A stretch of DNA of 64,000 bases from Rhyacophila brunnea (Eukaryota; Arthropoda; Insecta; Trichoptera; Rhyacophilidae). The notes below the pieces were generated by a model. It was not told where the DNA came from. It saw nothing but the letters and a program-made list of their open reading frames with translations, and searched no databases. Shown here piece after piece: positions 32,198-42,494 of the stretch. The stretch is from the NCBI GenBank assembly GCA_022495005.1, contig JAGYXB010000374.1:124001-188000 (forward strand), written 5' to 3'. Position 1 is the stretch's first letter, and the number at the start of each line of letters is the position of its first letter. The translations under genes and the position numbers were made by a program.

Positions 32198-32775
32198 AGG
32201 CTATACCTCTTTGAGGCATGGTCTAAAAAGATCGTGGTTAGGCGATGCGCGGATTGCGGGTCGCGGGTGCAAATGACGCATGCCGCACGAAATATAATTT
32301 GTCATATAAATCCAACATGCGTCCAATTAATGTTCTGTTTATTGTTCTATAGGCCAACTTTGTGGCATTCGAGAAATTTGCAGCTTCGTATGGGGAGCGG
32401 GATAGTCCCGACTCTTTTGTAGATTCGTGACACTCAGTATGCGGGTACACAAAGCGTTTAACGTCAGCGGACAGCAGAGCCAGTCCAAAAAACAAAAATT
32501 TTCTTTCTTAACTTTCGTCTTTAAGCACTATGGTGCATGGTTGCAGCATCAGTTCCATGCGGCTCCATCTAGGGACGGAATGAGCACTTAAAATCACGTT
32601 TAAAGCGTCATAGAAAGCGGTCATGCATATCCACGGCTGTGCATATATGACGGGTGGTGGTGGGCACTTTAACGTATGTTCTATTAGTAACAATAATAAT
32701 ATATTCATTGACATGTTTTCTTTTTCAAGTAAATGGGTAACGTTTTTAGTTATCTTTACACGATTTAAGAATTAA
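32198..32775 (-). repeat. Dispersed repeat family N, copy 2, interrupted
   Basis: Reverse-complement copy of 28072-28318, split by an extra segment at 32351-32684. The flanking parts (AGGCTATACCTCTTTGAGGC to ATTGTTCTAT, and CTATTAGTAACAATAATAAT to CGATTTAAGAATTAA) rejoin cleanly if the segment is removed. Copy 1 and this copy lie about 4 kb apart in opposite orientation. Confidence 0.8.
32351..32684. mobile_element. 334-bp extra segment flanked by GTTCTAT
   Basis: GTTCTAT occurs immediately before (32344-32350) and at the end (32678-32684) of a segment absent from the sister repeat. This is either an inserted element with a 7-bp target duplication, or sequence of the original repeat lost from copy 1 by deletion between the short direct repeats. 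The segment is GC-richer than its host (CTTCGTATGGGGAGCGGG, ATGCGGCTCCATCTAGGG) and shows no terminal inverted repeats or recognisable coding. Confidence 0.5.
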
Positions 32776-32937
32776 CACCCCCGTCGCCATCACGAAACAA
32801 ATTGACGTATTCACACCTCGATGTTCGCTCTCCGAATGCCAGAGAGTATCGTGTTAATTGTAATCAATATTTTGAAATTTAAATATAAATTAGACTAATG
32901 GTTATTGATTTATTATTGATTTTTGACTGAAGAATAC

Positions 32938-33260
32938 CATTATAGTGCCTGTATACGTGCATGGATTTACTTGCACCAATAGTGTGTATTTTAAACTATC
33001 GCGAACTGTTTCAGCGTAAAAGTACCGACTGCCTCGCCAATCCAATTCTTCAAGAGTAAGCGAGACGCGATGTTCTCATGTACGGTACTATTTGATAGGT
33101 CATGCAAATGTGTTAACCCCAAAATGAGTCAGTTCATTTTTTACAGACAGGTTCGCCACTATCGTTCTACTGTGCAGGCGCAGATATCGGATGGTCGAAT
33201 GTTGCGTGAAAATTCAGTTTCAGAACTTTTTTCATACATGCATGCAATCTTGCCCATGTA
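32938..33260 (+). mobile_element. MITE family P, copy 1, right end lost
   Basis: Starts TAGTGCCTGTATACGTGCAT and follows the element at 36476-36894 (CGCCAATCC-ATTCTTCA, AAGCGAGACGCG, ACTATCGTTCTA-TG, GCAGGCGCAGA-ATCG, GCGTGAAAATTCA). Similarity stops at ATGCAATCTTGCCCATGTA, before the right terminal repeat. It is non-coding. Confidence 0.7.
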
Positions 33261-33261
33261 A

Positions 33262-33915
33262 ACTGGGTAGGTACACCTGATACTATCTATCAGACTATCA
33301 GATACTGTCTATCAGAAGCACATATCGGAAAAAATACCATGCTTGCAATTCTATAAAAAAATATTGATAATTTACATTTTAAAGTATTTTATATATAAAT
33401 CTAAAAACATTAAAAAGAAAATTATTTTCTATTTGAAGTCAAAGATATAGTTACAATTAAAAAAAAAGTTTTCAAATAACAATTTTTACATGTTATTTTG
33501 TGGATTTGTTTATCAATAAAATTTAATTTAATACATTTTCTCTAATACAGCGAAAATGTTTTTGAATAATTCTTAGTTTTAATATATTTGACATTTATTT
33601 AAACGATGTTTATAGCGTGAAATAATTTTCATTTCATTCAAAGCAGACACAAAATGCCACCCCATACTATTTTTAACCGAGCATCATGTGTTCATTATTT
33701 CTACATGGCTACCCTAATTCAATACATGCAAAGAAAATCCTTGATAAATCTACACACACAAATATTATTTAACAAAGTTACTGTGAAACATACAATTAGT
33801 CGCATTTCTTCCGTAATATACCACTCCTAAGAATATGTCACCTCCAAAGCAACGCATGGTCTACCTAATCTCACAGCACACGGCAAAAAATAGTTAATAT
33901 TGTTATATTATGTAA
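33262..33915. other. AT-rich interval with one short duplication
   Basis: GATACTATCTATCAGACTATCA followed by GATACTGTCTATCAGAAGCA (about 33279-33320) is an imperfect 22-bp tandem. The remainder is AT-rich and featureless. Confidence 0.5.
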
Positions 33916-33918
33916 TGT

Positions 33919-34149
33919 ACGGTGGCCGCGCGGCTTAAGCGTTGGACTATCACGCCGTGGGTCTCAGGTTCGAATCCTAGGTCTGGCAAGTACACATATT
34001 GTTTTTCAATTTGTGTGTGAGTCAGGGTATGGACCTAATAGGTTGAGCAAGTGGCTGACATCCATTTCTTGTAAAAAATAAAATCTGTTAATACAAACCT
34101 CTACTTTGTGGAGGCCCATATGATGCTATTAGGATCGAACATGGTCGGA
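33919..34149 (+). mobile_element. tRNA-derived SINE, subfamily A, near full length
   Basis: Box A is TGGCCGCGCGGC (33923-33934) and box B GGTTCGAATCC (33967-33977). The body and end match the copy at 15487 closely, down to CATATGATGCTATTAGGATCG and ACATGGTCGG. One side of the T-arm stem is altered (CCTAG for CCTGG). It is probably a young subfamily, as the two subfamily A copies differ at few positions. Confidence 0.9.
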
Positions 34150-34575
34150 AAAAAATATAAACAACTATTTTAAAAGAGCATTATTTATTTAATTATCCAT
34201 AATATCTCAAAGGTGTGCTGAAAATGTAACACTTATATTAGAATTGTCTATTTGAGCAATCTTGAAAATCCTCGCGGAACCTCTGACACACTCGGAAAAC
34301 CCTAGTTGAGATTACTGCTACATAGCTCATAATGATTTTCCAGTTCGGAAAATCACCGCAATAACTGACGAATATTGATGTGAAGGTTGATTTCTACGTA
34401 GCCTATGATATTTTGTTTACGTGAAGAAAAGGATTATTTGTGAAGAAGCGGTGTAGCTGTGTTCATTTTATCTGATCATGAAGAATAATGAATTCATCAT
34501 CCATAATAATGATTTCTTATGTTCCTGATTCAATCAGTAAAACCTTTTCGCCGTGACTTCATTCAAAGCCTTCGG
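34150..34575. other. Interval with no recognised feature
   Basis: AT-rich with small balanced patches near 34265 and 34340. No shared repeat or credible frame. Confidence 0.35.
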
Positions 34576-34579
34576 TCTC

Positions 34580-34850
34580 ACTTACCTAGTTTAGCGTCCA
34601 TCGTGATTACAACGTGACTGGACTCGCTCCAGCATTTTCCTCGTGGCAAGGGATCCAATTTCACCAGCCCATTCAGTGGTCCCATAAACTGCGAGAACAA
34701 TAACACTTCATGGCGAGATTAATAACTCGAGGCTCTTGTAAAATTATCCGGTTGGCGACTTTACACACAACAGGAAAAAACAGAGCCTCGAAAACGAATC
34801 GTGACCGATTTTTGCGCGCGCCTGAATGAATTCAAGATAATGGATGCACC
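34580..34850. other. Balanced-composition block, possible conserved regulatory DNA
   Basis: Unique, GC-balanced sequence: CTCGCTCCAGCATTTTCCTC, GGCAAGGGATCCAATTTCACC, GGCGAGATTAATAACTCGAGG, TTATCCGGTTGGCGACTTTA and GATTTTTGCGCGCGCCTGAA. No open frame spans it. It resembles the other islands. Confidence 0.3.
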
Positions 34851-34859
34851 ATTTTCTTA

Positions 34860-36470
34860 AATAAATAAAACACTAAAGTTCATTTCAACTATGTTTTTTT
34901 CATTATGGTAAATATAAAACACGGGTTTCTAACACATACATCATGTACAGTGCGTTGCTAACTTTACTATTGAGAATAACAAAATAACTAGTAAAACAGT
35001 TACGGATGGAAAAAATAAAACGAGACTTATAGAGATTATAAAAAGTGTAATCGTTGACAGAACAAAAATAAACTAATAATATCAATGAAATTGTAATGAT
35101 TAAAAATAAAAATATACACGAAAAAGAATAGCTAACTAAACGTGAAAGAAAATGTGATGATTGTGAATTCACATGTACACATAGACGATGGGATGATTGA
35201 TAATCCACATGTAAAATTATATATTGTTTTGTAACTATTTGTTATATTCATCCTATTAAAATGCACTTTTAAGTTATTGTAAAAGGAGGTTGCGACTCGA
35301 AATTAATGACTAACTATAATTAAATATGTTGGGAGAGTGGTGAATAAAATTTGTATAATTTTAGTGTTTTATTGTTTTCAGGATTCAATTTCAATAATAA
35401 TTATCGTAATAATAATTGACTGATTAAGAAATACTAAACCTATTCTTTTAATTTATTTTCCTATTAAAATTTTGATGTGAAGTGAAAAAAATTAAATCAT
35501 AAATATTATATTTGCAATATTACAACTATAAAGTATTTAAGTTTACTATTTTTTGTGTGTTTTTTGCCAATAAATATAATATTAACGTATTAATAACATT
35601 GTTTTAAAGTTAATAATTTGACAGCAGTTAACGAAGTAAATGAATACCGTGAAATGAGGTGAAATTAGACCAATCCTATTTTCAAAACTTTTTGCACCTA
35701 ATTATTGTTTTTTTCCGTCAAGTTTTTCGTATACCTACTGTGTAAATTAGGTATTAGGTATATCATCAGTTATGAATTTAATAAAAAAAATAATATTGTT
35801 TTAGTTACAACTTGATATTGGTAGTAAGTTAGTCGCTATATAATTAAATATAATACCTGAGTTGACTGTATGTAATATTTATAATACATCATGTAAAAAA
35901 TGCGCACATTTAAAAAGTCATTGTCATTAATCTAATGTACCCACCTAACTAGAAGCAAGAATATTTTTTTACATCAGTCGTTACTTGTCGCATATAAATT
36001 CTCACGATGAGTTTTCATATTATGTTGGCGACAATGACTTCTAACTGTATTCCATTTTTAAAAAAATCGTATAAAAACGAACAAAGAAAATTCCTCCAAA
36101 ATTTCCACACACTTAGAAGAAAAACCCACACACGCTTAGTAGCTAAATTACAAGAAATGATGTAGACGTCCGGCTTAACCTTATTAACTATCTGCCTGTC
36201 AATGTTGCTAATGATAATAATAAAAAAAACAACGACAACTTAAAAAAACAAGGAAAAACAAAACAGCTATTTACAGTCATATTCATGCTTCCCGTTTAGT
36301 AGTCTTGGACAATTGGTCCGCAGATAGTTCTACGCCGAATATTATACCACCACGTCCTACGCTTTTGTCATGTTATTTTTTTTTACATAGGTATGCATTT
36401 AGTATAAGATGTTGTATTGGCAATTAGTGGCCGTGTAGCATTTAGATCAAATAGATAAAATATGGGATAA
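34860..36470. other. AT-rich interval, no gene seen
   Basis: Includes a 101-codon AT-driven minus frame at 34903-35208 rich in Ser, Phe and Ile, which I do not accept as a gene. No repeats shared with the rest of the window. Confidence 0.4.
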
Positions 36471-36475
36471 TAGCG

Positions 36476-36894
36476 CCTTTACACGTGCATGGTTTCAATG
36501 GCACCAATATTGTGTAAATTAAACAATTGCGATAATAACTGTTTACTTGCAAAAGTGCTGACTGTCTCGCCAATCTCATTCTTCACGCGAAGCGAGACGC
36601 GTTGTTGTCATTGTATTGTGCTATTTGACTGGTTGTGAAAATTGGTGAATGTCAAAATGCTCTGTGCAGTGTAATTGTTTGACAGGATCACTACTATCGT
36701 TCTATTGCGCAGGCGCAGAAATCGCACAAGTTCTAATCTAACTATCGCGTGAAAATTCACAAGCCGCTGAAGTTTTTTGATCCATGCACGCAATCTTACA
36801 ACTTGAACGATAATACGTGTTTATACGTGCATTTTCTTGTTATTGCTGCAATAATACGTATTGTCAGCAGTAAATCTATGCACGTATATAAAGG
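36476..36894 (+). mobile_element. MITE family P, copy 2, both ends present (419 bp)
   Basis: The left end CCTTTACACGTGCATGG and right end CTATGCACGTATATAAAGG are inverted copies of one terminus (CCTTTAYAYACGTGCAT). The interior is shared with 32938-33260. There is no coding sequence. Flanks (ATAATAGCG and AAAAACAC) do not show a clear target duplication, so the superfamily is open. Confidence 0.75.
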
Positions 36895-37070
36895 AAAAAC
36901 ACAAAAAATAGTTAAATAAAAAGCAAATTAGAACTACAATCACTACAAGATTTTTTTTTAAACTGAATGATTTAAAAGCAGGTAAGTTACCAAGTAGGTG
37001 CTCGTAAACATCATGTCGTACAGCGTCATTATCAGATATTTTATACCAATCAATATCAAATAAATGCTCT
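36895..37070. other. Short AT-rich interval, nothing recognised
   Basis: No feature seen. Confidence 0.4.
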
Positions 37071-37079
37071 TATTAAATC

Positions 37080-37225
37080 AAATAAAATTAGAACATTACT
37101 GTCTACAATGGTCCATGAACAACGCATCATTTTTAGATCTAAATGCTATACCGTGATCTCTTTTCGATAAAACGACTCACGGTGAACTGTGATACGGTAA
37201 ACTATAATATTATGTACAATTTACA
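37080..37225. repeat. TTCACGGTGAA-motif repeat, copy at 37.1 kb
   Basis: Contains CTCACGGTGAACTGTGATACGG followed by a TTTACACGTAACTGACGT-like end. It is related to 45520-45645 (CGAACAACG, CTCACGTTGAATTGTGATA, TGTAACACGCACG) and 53545-53650 (CTCACGGCGAACTGTGTCAC, TTTACATGTAAC), and by its palindromic motif to family K. It is non-coding. Confidence 0.6.
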
Positions 37226-37391
37226 CGTAACTGACGTTGCAGCACGTAGATCACCGCTCTTGGAAAAGCACTGCGTTCGTGATAATGCAATAATAAATAT
37301 ATCATAAACATGTATGAGGTCTTTTCGTTACTTATTGCATGTTGACTAAATTTTAGGATTTGGTTTATATTAAAATTGAGTGTTTCACAAG

Positions 37392-37615
37392 CATAGTAAA
37401 CTAAGTCCATTCTGTTTTTTTTTTTAGTAAGCTTGGTTCAAACATAATATTTGAGTATTTCTAATTCTGTAAGGTTATAATTACAATTCTAAAGTGTTAG
37501 TTTGAATACTTTTAAGTTATTATGTAATAGAAATCTTACAAAATAAGAAATACTCAAATATTATGTTTGAATCTAGCTTACTCAAAAAAAACCAGAATGG
37601 ACTTGGTTCACTATG
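37392..37615. mobile_element. Stem-loop MITE (224 bp)
   Basis: The left arm 37392-37472 and right arm 37538-37615 are near-perfect inverted copies: CATAGTAAACTAAGTCCATT / AATGGACTTGGTTCACTATG, and CATAATATTTGAGTATTTCT / AGAAATACTCAAATATTATG. The loop is about 65 nt. Arms differ at only a handful of positions, so the element is young or under gene conversion. There is no coding sequence and no clear target duplication. Confidence 0.85.
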
Positions 37616-37779
37616 TCTGTGAACCACTCAATTGATAACCATAAATTCAGGACACGATAAAAAATAATCTGTATTCCAAAATTAACGAAAACAGCTGCCA
37701 AAATATTCTACAAAGAATTATTTTTTCTCTTTATTATATCATATTTTTTTCACAAAAGAGTAAAACATCCTGTGACGAA

Positions 37780-38010
37780 TTGTCGACACATTTTGGCAGA
37801 CATTGTCAAACGATTGAAATAAATTTCAATAAGTCGCGTTTTGATTGTTATTGCCCGGGAAACACATAAGCCGAGTAATTTTACGAGCGGCCAGGCCAAC
37901 GTGTGGTGATAATCATTATTGCCTGTGCTGGGTGGGATTTATTATTGATTACCTCGACATCGCCTGCTCAGGTGTGTGGGTGTGCGGGAGGCTTTATGGG
38001 TTGGTTTCAT
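37780..38010. other. Balanced-composition block, possible conserved regulatory DNA
   Basis: Unique sequence with AT cores in GC context (TTTTACGAGCGGCCAGGCC, GTGATAATCATTATTGCCTG, GGGATTTATTATTGATTACC, TGTGCGGGAGGCTTTATGGG). A 63-codon frame across it shows no recognisable domain. Resembles the block at 27470-27790. Confidence 0.3.
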
Positions 38011-38146
38011 ATGCATTCATGGAACCTAATTATTAGATAAGACTCTATTCCGCAGTCGTTTTGATTGAGAGTCGATTCTTTAATTAACCAACCAATCAAT
38101 AGTTGATTGATATTTCTCAGATAAAACGAAAAGCAGAAAATTATGG

Positions 38147-38582
38147 GTTTGGGTCGAAATCCCGAAGGCCGGAATCCCCAAGGCCGAAATCCCGAATGCT
38201 GAAATCCCGAATGGCCGGAATCCCGAAGGCCGAAATCCCGAAAAATAAAAAAATACAAACATCAATGAGAGACAAAAGCCCATTTTTTGCGGGAAATAGG
38301 TTTTGCAGATTGCGCAATTTTTTGCAGGAGAGACAATTTCGTAGAACAAATGGATTTTGTGTATCTTGCAAAAATTGCGCAATTATTGGTGTTTGTATTT
38401 TTTATTTTTCGGGATTTCGGCCTTCGGGATTCTGGCCATTCGGGATTTCAGCATTCGGAATTTCGGCTTTCGGGATTTCGGCTTTCGGGATTTAGGGTTT
38501 CGGGATTTCGGCCATTCGGGATTTCGGCCATTCGGGATTTCAGCATTCGGGATTTCGGCCTTCGGGATTTCGTCCGGCACCC
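38147..38582. mobile_element. Foldback minisatellite element with 11-bp flanking direct repeats
   Basis: The left arm (38147-38249) is about six degenerate units of the form GAAATCCCGAAKGCC. The right arm (38404-38582) is about eleven units in the opposite orientation (TTCGGGATTTCGGCC). The inner spacer is also inverted (AAAAATACAAACATCAAT against ATTGGTGTTTGTATTTTT; TTGCGCAATTTTTTGCA against TTGCAAAAATTGCGCAA), so the whole element folds on itself. GAAAATTATGG lies directly outside both ends (38136-38146 and 38583-38593), as expected for a target-site duplication. The open frames through it, on both strands, are products of the repeat. Drosophila FB elements share the plan of inverted arms made of short tandem repeats with about 9-bp target duplications. 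Confidence 0.85.
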
Positions 38583-38593
38583 GAAAATTATGG

Positions 38594-40010
38594 ATTGTTA
38601 AAGTTGATTCAAACTGAAAAAAAGAGTGGGTGGGATAAAGGATTTTGTAAGTTTTCTTTCTATCTGAAGGCATTTATTTACGAAAAGCTTTAAGTTTTTA
38701 AAACAAGAACCATATTCTATAAAGACCAATCTTCAGAAAATACGATGTTAAATGCTCGCTAATTCAATAGGGTGATTACAGAATAGTGGAATAGGTAAAT
38801 ATTAATATGATACATTTTAAATGTAAGTGTGTTATAGTTATAGATGACTGCGTCAATATAGAATAAATATAATTCTACCTATTAGTTAAATTTATTTAGA
38901 ATTTATAAAAAACTCTATCCCCGTACAATGTTCTGCCTACAGAGACGTAATGCACAAATATACAGTCCTCATTTATAACGATGACGTATTTATGAAAGGT
39001 TTACTACAAACCTACATACATTCACGGTGGTTGATAGGTCATATATGGCTTGGGTCGTGGATTCGTTCACGCTGCTCGATATAAAAAGTCATGTTTTTTT
39101 CAATATGTTTTTAATCCAGTGCAAGGTCCGTTAATATCACATCCACCATGTATGTCCATAATATTCTCCGTTTAAGAATTTGTTTACTTATTTATATATT
39201 TATTTGTTTATTTAGAAAAAAGAGTATTATGGCATTTACAGAGATTGGCCAATGCGCCATAATACATAATCAATATAAAAATGATTTAGTTACAAGAAAG
39301 TCAACAAGGCATAATAAGAAAGTAAACGATGAAGTATGTTCTTATGTAAATATTAAAGTAAAATGATAAAAAAATTATAAATTAAAAGTGTAAGATCATT
39401 TGCGAATAGCAAATAAGAAGAATGGATTATAACTTTGACAATATCGTTGATAAATATTGTAAAAAAAAGGACTAATATTTGAGCCTTGAGGAACACTAGA
39501 GTTTGTTCTAAAACTCCTCAATACTCATTCCTATGGTAATCAACAAATTGGCGGCGATTTTTAAAATAAGAAGCAAAAAAATATGAGACTATATGACGCG
39601 CCACATATGCATAGCTTTGAAATGAATATAGTAATTGACTTTACTTACCTATAAAATGTATCGTTATCTATATTTACGTTCTTTATGACGATACCGTGTA
39701 ACCGTATGGAATGACGCAATGAGTTACAGTTACTTTTAAAATTCTGCATCTTGCTTTAGAAAATCTTGCGCTATTGAAACTGTCGTCCAGTTAAAAATGT
39801 CATAACAGACGAAACCGGTCTTGGTTAATTGTTTAAAGTAAAAAGCACAAATTCCATAAATAAAATAATAATATTAATTTTGTTATTATTATTTATTAAA
39901 CTAATAATATTATATCTTTCACAAGAAATAATTTAATAGTAAAGAAAATAAATTAACATCTTAATTTTACATGATTTCTTTAGAAATAATTTAAAACTAC
40001 ATGTTCATTT
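38594..40010. other. AT-rich interval, no gene seen
   Basis: Apart from the ribozyme-like repeat fragment at 39795-39845, nothing stands out. Confidence 0.4.
39795..39845 (+). repeat. Dispersed repeat with hammerhead-like core, short copy
   Basis: AAAAATGTC, then ATAACA, then GACGAAACCGGTCTTGGTTA. It keeps the GACGAAACCGGTC core and the preceding GTC that could pair with GAC. It matches the copies at 22285 and 59340 only around the core. Confidence 0.5.
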
Positions 40011-40015
40011 TGAGG

Positions 40016-40066
40016 TAACTTTATGACTACATAATCATATACTATATAACTTTATGACTACATAAT
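40016..40066. repeat. 20-bp exact direct repeat
   Basis: TAACTTTATGACTACATAAT occurs at 40016-40035 and 40047-40066 (period 31). Confidence 0.9.
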
Positions 40067-40545
40067 AAGTGAAACATGTTGACTAGAATCGCGGAAGGAA
40101 ACAAAATATATTCCAGTCGTTATAGTTTTTAATATAATTTGACTGTTGAGTTTTTCTTCGAAATTGTGTTCGCATTATAATATTTTATAACATGTAGAAA
40201 CGGAAATGAAAAAAAAGTTAACAAAGGTATGAACTAAATATGACCGAGTAAGTACCTACCTATTGGTGAGTAATTCTTTTCAATACTAAACTATAATAAT
40301 TTTAATGATTGGATTGAAACCGCTTCCTGTATTTATTAAATCGATTTCATATTATATAAATTCATTTAGATACCTAATGGACATCGGATATTATTCTAAC
40401 GGAGTTTTTTTTCTCAAATTGATTTTAATAACAATTTGAAAATCAATTTTGATATTTTTGGTTTGACACTAAGTTTATTCAGTTATGTTAAGTATATTAG
40501 AGAAATTTGACGAATAATGGTAGGTATTAGAAAGAAATAGCTGAG

Positions 40546-41110
40546 TCGCACAACCAAACTCGTTTCCACTGCAACACGTCAAATATATCTATCGATGAAA
40601 TTTGTTGGTATTCACAAAACACGTGTAATTTAATGTATCTCCGCAAATTGCTCGAAAGCGACATTTTATAGTAATATATTCTTGGGTTTCCACCGCGTGC
40701 ACTTATTCCTTCTTTCCTCGACGTGTTGGGCTCGTTGCAAAGTCTATTATCAAATGTATGTGTAATAATGACGTATAGTATGGGTGTGTGAATGCAAACT
40801 CTGCTCTAAGAATACCAAAATGAATCCAATTAGCTAAGAGCAAACGTTGCTCAGAGTAATGAGTCAGTTGTTACGACCTGAGATACCGGATCAAATATTG
40901 GACATTTTAGTTTCAAAAAGCAAGCAAGTAACAAATTTTACTCGACATTGCGGCGCAGGTATAAAATCAAAATGTCGCATTGTCACATGTGCAGGAGCTG
41001 CTTTTTAATTCGTTTCGGTTAGCTGCGTGACGTCATTGTCCCAGCATGGCCTAGCCTATGACTATATCTCAGTCGAAGCGATTGTGCGATCGGCTTAAGA
41101 GAAGTAAGTT
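40546..41110 (+). repeat. Dispersed repeat family Q, copy 1
   Basis: Shares with 56050-56345 the opening GTCGCACA...AACTCGT-T-x-CTGCAACACGTC and the 3' part ACATTTTAGTTT, ACTCGACATTG, AAATGTCGCAT, ACATGTGCAG-AGCTGCTTTT, TTCGTTTCGG and GACGT-A-TGTC. This copy carries about 250 bp (roughly 40645-40900) absent from the other. It is non-coding. Confidence 0.7.
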
Positions 41111-41164
41111 GCCACGTGGACCAGACTGTAAGTGGATATTATACCTAGTCCATGAGTGTGGAGA

Positions 41165-41400
41165 AAAAATATTAAAACACGTGTTAAAGAGTAATATGTA
41201 TTTTTTGATAATTACGCTTGTGTCATAATAGGTAAACATTAAAGCTTATCACGTAAACGAAACGCGCATTTAGGAGGCTTTATATTTCTTCCGTTTTATG
41301 AGCTGACCGTCATTAAGTGATACCTACGCCAAAATTGGCTTCAAAGTCTTGGTATGTGGCAATTTATTAATTTGTTCCGTGTGTGTATCACCCATTCACC
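41165..41400 (+). repeat. Dispersed repeat family M, copy 2
   Basis: Direct counterpart of 25290-25500 (AACACGTGTTAAAG, TAAACATTAAAGCTTATCAC, AACGAAACGCGCATT). It runs into the SINE-like segment at 41380-41515. Confidence 0.55.
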
Positions 41401-41515
41401 TAATATATTGAGTGCTTGTTCTGGATCAAACACACGTCATGTATTTTTTATCCAATCGCGCGATCGAACCCACAACTCACGGCTCTTCAGACGTGCGCTC
41501 TCAATACGGCACCAT
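41380..41515 (-). mobile_element. Second tRNA-derived SINE type, minus strand
   Basis: On the minus strand, GTGCCGTATTGAGAGCGCAC, then GAGCCGTGAGTTGTGG, then GGTTCGATCGC (box B, complement of 41460-41470) has the layout of a tRNA-like SINE head. A region with TGATACACACACGGAAC follows. It differs in sequence from the SINE at 15.5 kb. Box A is imperfect, so this is a less certain call. Confidence 0.45.
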
Positions 41516-41519
41516 AGGT

Positions 41520-41845
41520 GCAAATACAGTGCAATATACTTGAATGATTAATATACCTATATTACGAATTTTAAGATTTTCCACAATTATTATAAAATTG
41601 CATTAATATATACTTACCTATTGTAATATTTATATTTCTCATACATATTTATTAGTGGTATTGTTTATGATAGCTATGCAAATTTAATATGTTCGATAAA
41701 TTTTTAATAATATTTATTATTATTAATTATTCCACGCAGGTCATTTCAAATTATTGAACTATTTAAGTTACAATACCGTGGAATACTTAATAATGTGTTG
41801 CAAATATGTACAAAGTAGGTTGTTATAAATTATGTTTTTGTTTCA
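41520..41845. other. AT-rich interval, nothing recognised
   Basis: No feature seen before the hAT target site. Confidence 0.4.
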
Positions 41846-41853
41846 ACAGAATC

Positions 41854-42486
41854 CAGTGACGTCCCGTGAGGGTAGGCAGATTGAGCGTCGCTCGGGGGCG
41901 GCAGTTACTCGAAGGCCGGCAAATCGAGGAGAATCATTAGGTATATATAGAAATGGTTACCTTAACTTAGTACCTAATAACGGAAATATCTTTCCATTAA
42001 AAAAATCAGCTCACTGGTTGGAAACAAAATGTATTAATTAATACAAGGTTTAACAGGACTGTATTTTTCATCGGGTTCGCGATGTCTAGTTTACTTCCCT
42101 TGTCTTTGGAGGTCACGTCCTTGGTGACCAGCAAGGACACGTGTAGATTTTTGAATTACCTATATACCTATAGGTAGATACATATTTGCCTAATTTAAAA
42201 TGTATCCAAATATTTTTGCCGGTCATTCGCGAGTTTTGGATGTTGCCAGTTGTATTTTTAAATGTATCTGAATTAATATTTGAAAAATTGAATTAAATTA
42301 ATAAATGAAATTGGGTTTAGTAGTACTTATATATTTGTCAGTAATGTATCTATAAAACATATTTCTTAAATATTTTAGTCATGAAAGGATGATGAAAAAT
42401 ACCTGTCATTGAAAAATACTGTATGAAAAAATGGGACGGCATTTTGGCGCTGCCTAGGGGCGGCATTTTCTCTAGGGACGTCACTG
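41854..42486 (+). mobile_element. hAT-like non-autonomous element with exact 8-bp target duplication
   Basis: The ends are CAGTGACGTCCC and GGGACGTCACTG, a perfect 12-bp inverted repeat. ACAGAATC lies directly outside both (41846-41853 and 42487-42494). A CAGTG-type terminus with an 8-bp duplication defines a hAT-superfamily insertion. The 633 bp carry no transposase; the 69-codon frame at the left end is chance. Subterminal GC-rich patches (GGGGGCGGCAG; CTGCCTAGGGGCGGC) are inverted relatives. A truncated, inverted relative is at 57798-58175. Confidence 0.92.
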
Positions 42487-42494
42487 ACAGAATC

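Noticed and set aside
34903..35208. 101-codon minus-strand frame
   Set aside because: Ser/Phe/Ile-rich translation of AT-rich sequence, no motif or membrane-protein pattern that would set it apart from chance.
38147..38582. CRISPR-like array
   Set aside because: Units are contiguous and degenerate without unique spacers, and the two halves are inverted. The genomic context is eukaryotic.
38080..38673. Cluster of six to seven open frames up to 130 codons on both strands
   Set aside because: All are translations of the 15-bp repeat unit (GFRPSGF, AFGISAFGI, AEIPNAEIP patterns) and depend on repeat length, not coding constraint.
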